24,627 bases of DNA, from positions 49,388 to 74,014 of the forward strand of contig MU647225.1 in the NCBI GenBank assembly GCA_026770585.1. Reading direction: 5' to 3'. Source of the stretch: Baffinella frigidus (taxonomy: Eukaryota > Cryptophyceae > Cryptomonadales > Baffinellaceae). The position numbers and the translations under genes were made by a program. Below the pieces are notes generated by a model. It did not search any database. It had not been told where the DNA came from and worked only from the letters and a program-made list of their open reading frames with translations. This document shows positions 9,922 to 16,500 of this stretch, one piece after another; positions within the stretch are counted from its first letter, which is position 1, and the number at the start of each line of letters is the position of its first letter.

Positions 9922-10178
9922 TACAGGGGTACCCCGCTCATCAGAAACTGCCCCCACCCCCTGGGACCACCATAGGGCCCTAGCTACATGTACATGTAGG
10001 CATACTCCTACTGTACAGGGGTACCTCGCTCATAAGAAACCGCCCCCCCCTAGGACCCTCAGTAAGTCCATGCCTAGGGTCCTAGGGGGGTCCTAGGGGG
10101 GTGGGCGTTTCTTATGAGCGAGGTGCCCCTGTAGGGTCCTAGGGAGGGGCGGTTTCTTGTTGGCGAGGTACCCCTGTA
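9922..10178. mobile_element. family A element interrupted by a second family A element
   Basis: The outer copy runs 9924-10176 with flanking TA. It is split after CCTACTG by the inner copy (10016-10131). Rejoining the two sides across a single TA restores the CCTACTGTAGGGTCCTAGG motif found intact in other copies. Confidence 0.9.
10014..10133. mobile_element. nested family A element with TA target duplication
   Basis: The inner copy 10016-10131 is flanked by TA at 10014-10015 and 10132-10133. Because the host sequence is another copy of the same family, the empty site is known, so the duplicated target is directly read as TA. Confidence 0.92.
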
Positions 10179-10518
10179 AATGCATTTGATGGCGAGCCCA
10201 GTTTTTACTCATGACAGCGCATGTCCAGCCATGCCGCGCCAAGACGTGACTTATGAAGCCTAAGTCTTCTCTACGCACGCGTCACGCTGCGCGCCACTTC
10301 CTGTAGCCAAGTCGCTTTACAAGATCACTTCCCAAGAAGCAGCCTCGGTGCTTTACTATGCCAAAAGTAGAGTCCAGTGACTTTGGGCGATGCCCGCTCC
10401 TCAAGAACCAAGTACCGAGACGCCTCGCCAACCGCTCGGCCCTCCGACGTTGTGAGGACCGGGTCCTGGACGGGCCCACGCACCTCTTCGAGGTCGGGAC
10501 CAGCCCCGACTTCTCTCG
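10179..10518 (+). other. non-repeat stretch; possible degraded coding fragment
   Basis: A plus frame reads LLKNQVPRRLANRSALRRCE... to FEVGTSPDFS at about 10394-10513, which looks protein-like. It has no start, splice or family support and ends at the family A element. It could be a relic exon. Otherwise nothing is recognised. Confidence 0.2.
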
Positions 10519-10762
10519 TACAGGGGTACCTCGCTCATAAGAAACCGCCCCCCCCCCTAGGACCCCCCTAGGACCCTATCCCTTAAGTGCCCAGTAGGCA
10601 CATACGCCCTACGGTAGGGTCCTAGGACCTACCTAGGACCTCTTGGCCATCAAATTTGACGGCCTGGGCACTTAAGGGATAGGACCCACCTAGGACCCTA
10701 GGCATGGTCCTACTGTAGGGTCCTAGGGGGGTGCGGTTTCTTGCGAGTGAGGTACCCCTGTA
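10519..10762. mobile_element. family A element interrupted by a family B element
   Basis: The left part is 10519-10576 and the right part 10682-10762, with TA-flanked ends and the normal GGTCCTACTGTAGGGTCCTA core on the right. Family B (10579-10679) sits inside it, so this B copy is the younger of the two. Confidence 0.88.
10579..10679. mobile_element. family B element nested in family A
   Basis: TA duplications at 10577-10578 and 10680-10681. Ends TCCCTTAAGTG and CACTTAAGGGA. The variable hairpin GGCC-a-TCAAATTTGA-c-GGCC lies at 10645-10664. Confidence 0.9.
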
Positions 10763-11165
10763 CATGTAGCCCTTCGAGAGGCACGACCTCGTAGCCCTGA
10801 GAGTGGCACGAGCTTACTAGTGACAAGCAAGGCAGTTTGGCCTTGGGATCCCGAATTGAAGGATCCTGACACCACGACGTGAGCCTCGCTGTCGCTGTTC
10901 CAAGGGTGTCCTTGTACTGCTGTCACGTCCCGAAAATAGTAGTACCGGGCTGTAACAAGGCGGTACAAAAAGGTACAAGCCGGTACAAAAAGTTACTACC
11001 GTCACGTCCAAATAAGCCGTCCATCTATCATATAGGCCACACCCACAAGAATTTTCCAGGCTCTGACTGCAGGGGTGGAGATCCTCCCCGGCTGTGCGTC
11101 ACCCCACGCACTTCGCTACAGCGCAGAAGGGAGCGCACAAGGCCCATTCCTGACAACTCAGGCAG
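10763..11165. other. no gene seen
   Basis: Includes a short tandem of CGGTACAAAAAG (about 10961-10992). No element, splice-consistent exon or known family is recognised. Confidence 0.4.
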
Positions 11166-11175
11166 AGGCCTCTGT

Positions 11176-11270
11176 CTCCCCCTAGGACCCTACAGTAGGC
11201 CTATGCCTAGGGCCCTCTGGTGGCCCTAGGGGGGGGGGGGGCAGTTTCTTATGGGCGAGGTACTCCTGTA
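11176..11270. mobile_element. family A element, left end missing
   Basis: Keeps the CCTAGGACCCTACAGTAGGC core, poly-G run and right end (TTTCTTATGGGCGAGGTACT, then CCTGTA). The TACAGGGGTACC left end is absent. Confidence 0.75.
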
Positions 11271-11392
11271 GAGACAGGCCCTTACACGGGGACAGGGCAC
11301 GGGGCGTTTCCATGTGCATTCACTCGGGACCACGGATAAGCATTTTCTGCTTTACACTGGTGTAAAGCAAACACTGGTGTAAAGCGATCGTC

Positions 11393-11475
11393 CGAGAGGC
11401 CCGCCTCGGGACGGACAAGCCCGCCTCGGGACGGACAGGCCCGCCTCGGGACGGACAGGCCCGCCTCAGGACTAG
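11393..11475. repeat. 20-base tandem repeat, left segment
   Basis: About four units of GGCCCGCCTCGGGACGGACA. The same unit forms the array at 12844-12950 on the other side of the assembly gap and occurs again at 13480-13570. Confidence 0.85.
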
Positions 11476-11565
11476 TGGCTATGTCTCGAGGCAGTGGATT
11501 CACTTGAAAACCAGTGAAGTCACACCAAAAGGAGGCCTGGTCAAATGGCCCAGACATAGCCACTA
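11473..11565. mobile_element. 93-base inverted-repeat element in the array
   Basis: TAGTGGCTATGTCT and AGACATAGCCACTA form 14-base perfect inverted ends, TA included. It interrupts the 20-base array. An internal hairpin TTCACT-tgaaaacc-AGTGAA is present. Confidence 0.8.
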
Positions 11566-11599
11566 CATGTAGAGATAGGCCCGCCGCAGGGCTAGATTG

Positions 11600-11737
11600 C
11601 CACCAACCCTCATAGACTGGGCAAATCGGGAAAAATGGCTCCAAAAAATCCCGTGAAGGCCGTCGGATTCCGACGGCCTCCAATGGGATTTGGTGTTTTT
11701 GACTTTTTCGATTTGCCCAAGTTGTGAGGGTTGGTGG
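11600..11737. mobile_element. 138-base inverted-repeat element (CCACCAACCCTCA ends)
   Basis: Thirteen-base perfect ends CCACCAACCCTCA/TGAGGGTTGGTGG, then further pairing (GGGCAAATCG, CCCAT/ATGGG). The centre is a hairpin of nine pairs, GGCCGTCGG-att-CCGACGGCC, at 11658-11678. It is related by paired changes to the hairpin at 22523-22543. Confidence 0.85.
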
Positions 11738-11789
11738 TAAGAGGAGGGGCTCCAAGTGTTTTCATGTACATTCATTCGGGCCGCAGGGC

Positions 11790-11910
11790 TACAGGGTTAC
11801 CTCGTTCATAAGAAACCGCCATCCCCTACGACCCTACAGTAGGGCTATGCCTAGGGTCCTATGGTGGTGCTAGGGGGGGGGCGGTTTCTTATGAGCGAGG
11901 TACCCCTGTA
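11790..11910. mobile_element. family A element
   Basis: TACAGGGTTACCTCGTTCATAA left end and TTATGAGCGAGGTACCCCTGTA right end, with normal interior. Confidence 0.85.
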
Positions 11911-12023
11911 GATTAAGAGGAGGGGCTCCGAGCGTTTTCATGTACATTCATTCGGGACCACGGACACGCATTTTTCGCTTTACACGAGGTGCGACGTCCG
12001 AGAGGCCCGCCTCAGGACTGCAG

Positions 12024-12146
12024 TACAGGGGTACCTCGCTCATAAGAAACAGCCCCCCCCCCCTAGGACCACCATAGGGCCCTAGGCATAGGCCTACTGT
12101 AGGGTCCTAGGGGGGGCGGGTTTCTTATGAGCGAGGTACCCCTGTA
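12024..12146. mobile_element. family A element
   Basis: Complete copy with near-perfect ends. A further copy may begin at 12173 (TACAG) just before the gap. Confidence 0.87.
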
Positions 12147-12177
12147 GAGACAGGCCCGCCTCAGGACTACAGTACAG

Positions 12178-12843
12178 NNNNNNNNNNNNNNNNNNNNNNN
12201 NNNNNNNNNNNNNNNNNNNNNNNNNNNNNNNNNNNNNNNNNNNNNNNNNNNNNNNNNNNNNNNNNNNNNNNNNNNNNNNNNNNNNNNNNNNNNNNNNNNN
12301 NNNNNNNNNNNNNNNNNNNNNNNNNNNNNNNNNNNNNNNNNNNNNNNNNNNNNNNNNNNNNNNNNNNNNNNNNNNNNNNNNNNNNNNNNNNNNNNNNNNN
12401 NNNNNNNNNNNNNNNNNNNNNNNNNNNNNNNNNNNNNNNNNNNNNNNNNNNNNNNNNNNNNNNNNNNNNNNNNNNNNNNNNNNNNNNNNNNNNNNNNNNN
12501 NNNNNNNNNNNNNNNNNNNNNNNNNNNNNNNNNNNNNNNNNNNNNNNNNNNNNNNNNNNNNNNNNNNNNNNNNNNNNNNNNNNNNNNNNNNNNNNNNNNN
12601 NNNNNNNNNNNNNNNNNNNNNNNNNNNNNNNNNNNNNNNNNNNNNNNNNNNNNNNNNNNNNNNNNNNNNNNNNNNNNNNNNNNNNNNNNNNNNNNNNNNN
12701 NNNNNNNNNNNNNNNNNNNNNNNNNNNNNNNNNNNNNNNNNNNNNNNNNNNNNNNNNNNNNNNNNNNNNNNNNNNNNNNNNNNNNNNNNNNNNNNNNNNN
12801 NNNNNNNNNNNNNNNNNNNNNNNNNNNNNNNNNNNNNNNNNNN
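12178..12843. other. assembly gap (N)
   Basis: 666 N. It lies between a likely family A start and the 20-base array, so it probably hides repeat sequence. Any reading frame drawn through it is meaningless. Confidence 0.99.
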
Positions 12844-12950
12844 ACAGATAGGCCCGCCTCGGGACAGATAGGCCCGCCTCGGGACGGATAGGCCCGCCTC
12901 GGGACAGATAGGCCCGCCTCGGGACAGATAGGCCCGCCGCGGGACAGACG
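12844..12950. repeat. 20-base tandem repeat array, right segment
   Basis: Exact 20-base period, ACAGATAGGCCCGCCTCGGG, five units with single-base variants, continuous with the gap on its left. Confidence 0.95.
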
Positions 12951-12975
12951 GGGGGGCTTTTAGGAGTTCGAGATT

Positions 12976-13136
12976 CCACATAGCGGGCTAAGAAGGGATT
13001 TTCGGCCCATTCCGGGCCGAGTTTCCGCTACCTTGTCCGTAGGAACCCCCCTATGTCCCTACGGGTTGCCTACCGTAGGGTCCTCGGTCTTATCGCCTAG
13101 GGGCGATTCAAAACCCCTTCGAAGTCCGCTGTGTGG
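12976..13136. mobile_element. inverted-repeat element, family G (CCACATAGCGG ends)
   Basis: Left end CCACATAGCGGGCTA, right end TCCGCTGTGTGG. Internal hairpin CGGCCC-attcc-GGGCCG at 13003-13019, then a conserved segment GTTTCCGCTACCTTGTCCGT and CCCTACGG...CCGTAGGG. Other copies lie at 14495, 18703 and 19078. Confidence 0.8.
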
Positions 13137-13138
13137 GG

Positions 13139-13404
13139 AGCACACGAGACGTCCTTCTCCTGTTGGACCCACTAACCCTTGCTCATGCTCCACCCTGGAT
13201 GGAACATTATGGTATTTTGAGCATTCTTAAGTCAACTCCCCTTGAGATGCAGCCGCAATGCGGCTGCCCCGTGATGAATGGATCTGGTACAAAAAGGTCT
13301 AACATGTATTTTAGTGATACAAACTATGTCAACTTTTGCGATAAAGGGTTATTCGGGATTGGCCGCAAGTCCCCTCCAGGGTGGGTCGCTCCCGCCGGCC
13401 TTGT
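13139..13404 (-). pseudogene. duplicate of OB-fold gene exon 7, broken by an inserted element
   Basis: Acceptor CAG then ACAAGGCCGGCGGGAGCGAC at the right, and AGCATGAGCAAG... to GTCTCGTGTGCTCC at the left. These match the intact copy at 13569-13657. The family D element (13190-13384) splits it exactly between GAC and AGC, and the left part has an in-frame TAG. Not functional as read. Confidence 0.75.
13190..13384. mobile_element. inverted-repeat element, family D, with variable hairpin
   Basis: Ends CCACCCTGGA/TCCAGGGTGG. Hairpin GCAGCCGCA-a-TGCGGCTGC at 13249-13267. Comparison with uninterrupted exon 7 copies gives a precise insertion point with no visible target duplication. Confidence 0.88.
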
Positions 13405-13443
13405 CTGTGAACGGGAAACAGAACCGCACCATGCGCTACGTAA

Positions 13444-13487
13444 CCCGCGGCGGGCCTATCAAATGCCTGGGATAGGCCCGCCGCGGG
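13444..13487. repeat. 17-base-pair hairpin in the 20-base array
   Basis: CCCGCGGCGGGCCTATC, a ten-base loop, then its exact complement. Built from array units (GGCCCGCC) in opposite orientation, followed by four more 20-base units to about 13570. Confidence 0.85.
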
Positions 13488-13568
13488 GCAGACGGGCCCG
13501 CTTCAGGATAGACGGGCCCGCCTCGGGACAGACGGGCCCGCCTCAGGACAGATAGGCCCGCCTCAGGA

Positions 13569-16500
13569 CTAGGGTTGAGGGATTGGAGCGCACCAGACGT
13601 CTTTTTCCTGCTGCACCCACTGGACTTTGCTCATGCTGTCGCTCCCGTCGGCCTTGTCTGTGAAGGGAAAGCAGAACTGCAAGGAGGGTAGGGCTTGGGG
13701 TTAGGGATCAGGGTTTAGTGTAAAGAGACTCCGCCGCTCTGGGCGTGTAAAGCGGCTCAGTGTAAAGCGGCTCAATGGCTTTACAGGCGCGGAGAGGGGG
13801 GGCGGGTTGGGGTTTGGGGTGTGGGGTTCGCGTCTAGGGTTTGGGGTTTGAGGTTTGCTCATGCTGTCGCTCCCATCGGCCTTGTCTGTGAAGGGAAAGC
13901 AGAACTGCGGAGGAGAAGGGAGAGAGTTTAGGGTTCAGGTTTTGGGGTTTCGGATTTGGGGTTGAGGGTTCACTTCCGTCGGCCTTGTCAGTAAAGGGGA
14001 AACAGAACTGCGCGCGCGGAGGAAGAGGAGGGTTGGAGCCTGTGAACACGAACCAGAACCGCGCACAGTATAAAGAGACTCACCCGCTCTGGGCGTGTAA
14101 AGCGGCTCAGTGTAAAGCGGCTCAATGGCTTTACAGGCGCAGAGAGGGGGGGCGGGTTAGGGTTTGTTGTATGGGGCTCGCTTCTCAGGATCTGGGGGTT
14201 GGGGTTTGCTCATGCTGTCGCTCCCGTCCGAAATTTCTGTGAACGGGAAACAGAACTGCGCAGGCGGCGGGAGTGGGGGGGCACACCACTCGAGGCTAGA
14301 AGTGTGACTATTTTAAAACAGGGCTTCATTTACAAGTGATGGGGAAAAGAAATGTGTAGTAATTTTCATGCATATAGGGGCATTTGGTCACGTAGCTCAA
14401 GTTATAACTTGAGCTACGTGACCAAGCATGCCCGTGACTGGTACTAAATTTAACAGCCCCACATTTAAAATACCCCCTCTTCCAGCCTCGAGTGGACACA
14501 GCGGGCTATGACGGGGTTTTCGGCCCAAACTGGGCCGAGTTTCCGTTACCTTATCTGTAGGAGCCCCCTATGTCCCTACGGGTTGCCTACCGTAGGGTCC
14601 TAGGTCTTGTCGCTTAGGGGTTATTCGAAATCCCTTCGAAGTCCGCTGTGTGGGTAGGGTCTGTGAAGGGGACACCGAACGCGGAGGGACAGGGGTTTCA
14701 TCTCCATAGAAGTATTAATTAATTGCTTTCGACGTGACGAAATTTACTACACAAATGCTTTACTATTACTTTTATGAGCAAATCGTGTAGTAATTTTCGT
14801 TGCCCAGAAGCAATTGATTAATACTTATATGAAGATTAGGTTGGGGGTGAGGGTTCGCACGGGTAAGGGTTTAGGGCCACCCTGGAGGGGACTTGCGGCC
14901 AATCCCGAATAACCCTTTATCGCAAAAGTTGACAGGATGCGTACCACTAAAATACTTACAAGACCGTTTTGTACCAGATCCATTCATCACGGGGGACTGA
15001 GGGCTCAGTCCTTTTCAAGGGGAGTTGACTTAAAAATGCTCAAAATACCCCCACCCTGCCTCCAGGGTGGTTAAGAAACATAAATACGCACAGTATCCCT
15101 TAAGGTGCCAGCCGGTCAAAATTGACCCGCAAGAGGTCCTAGGCAGGTCCTAGGGCCCTACGGTAGGGCGTATGCGCCTGCTGGTCACTTAAGGGATAAA
15201 GCGGCTCAGTCGCTTTGCAGGCGGAGGGAGGGGCGGGTTCCAATCGAGGATGCCAGAGGGGCCTATTTACATGTGGGGTTGTAAACATTTGTACCAGGAT
15301 AGGGTGTTTCAACCTCGTGACTGTGCAAAATTTGCAGAGTTACGTGACCAATCAACGAAAGTTACTACACAAATGCCCACTTTTAAAAGCACATCGGTTT
15401 TAAATAGGCCCCTCTAGCATTCTCGTGTGGTTGGGCCACTTAGCAGCGGCCGAGTTGCTTTTCGCCTTGAATTCAAGGTGGAATTCCGGTTAGGTTCCAG
15501 GGCAATGGATAAGATTCTAGTACGAATCGATTAGATGGACTGTATCCGTAAAGCCTCTGGTGGCTGCTAAGTGGCTTGCGCCGAAATCTCGAACCCTAAA
15601 GCCTAAAGCCTACACCCTGAACCCCAAACCCTAAAGCCTGAACCCTAAACCCTAAACCCTAAACCCTAAACCCTAAACCCTAAACCTCACCCTAACCCCC
15701 GGGGGTTAGGGTGAGCACGGGTCAGGGTTTAGGGATTTTAGTACTGGGATTCTAGCACTAGTGATTTTAGTACTAGAAGCGCCCCACGTGTTCGCTAGAA
15801 AAAGGGGCAGTTTCTGACCCCTTTCCTAAGTCAATTCCTTCACAAAACCAACACCTTAGGTTGTAAGAACGAATCTTGGAGTTTAAAAAGATTTTGAAGT
15901 TTTAAAATTTGTGCCAGGAATTGACTTTCGGACTTACGAAAGGGGCCCGAAACTGGGGCCTTTTCTAGTTAGTGTGTTCCTTCACGTTTATCTCAGAAAA
16001 GGGATTTTTAAATTCGTTTTCTTAAGTCAATTCCTGTACAAATTCGTCAACTTATTCTTTTCTCTGCGCATAAGTTGACAAAATTGAAGGGGAGTTGACT
16101 TAAGAAAACGAAATTAAAAATCCCTTTTCTGAGATAAACGTATGCTGTTCCCGGGCACTCATGCAAAAAGCTAACGCCAGCGAAGTACTTAGAGCCTACG
16201 GCGTGCCTACGGTAGGTGCCCCCCTCCTACGACTTTTAAAGACCTTGTTTTAAACGTCGTAGGAGGAGGGGGGGGTCCTACCGTAGGCTAAGGGGTCCGC
16301 TGGCGTTAGCTTGTGGCATTAGCACGATACCAAGTTAGTCGCGAAACCTTTGGAAAGTTCAGTAGTTTCTCCTACGGCATTGCCTAGGACCTCCTACCGT
16401 AGGCCAAAATCCTAGGACATTTTGGTCCTAGGAGCCCTACAGCCTACGGTAGGCAGGTCCTACCTAAATCCGTAGGGAAACTATCGAACTTTCCGAAGGT

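Larger units (their letters stand above)
11300..12022. repeat. three copies of a ~110-base block
   Basis: A block running from gtttycatgtrcattcaytcggg to cgtccgagaggcccgcctc is seen at 11305-11410 and 11930-12015, with a left part at 11755-11785. The first copy contains the hairpin GCTTTACAC-tg-GTGTAAAGC at 11350-11369 plus a second half-copy. The block links to the 20-base array. Confidence 0.65.
13690..14205. repeat. repeated block with TGTAAAGCGGCTC units and telomere-like words
   Basis: A unit with tgtaaagcggctcagtgtaaa and GGCTTTACAGGCGCGGAGAG occurs at 13718-13808 and 14068-14158, with a part at 15196-15240. It alternates with TTTAGGG-like words and exon 7 edge copies, giving an approximate 350-base tandem organisation. 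Confidence 0.7.

Noticed and set aside
3037-12146. CRISPR-like or regulatory repeat array from the family A copies
   Set aside because: Copies are irregularly spaced, in inverted-repeat form, nested and TA-flanked, which fits MITE-type elements; the genome is eukaryotic.
12094-12981. Long minus-strand frames through the gap
   Set aside because: They run through 666 N and the 20-base array (period not a multiple of three shifts frame content), so they are artefacts.
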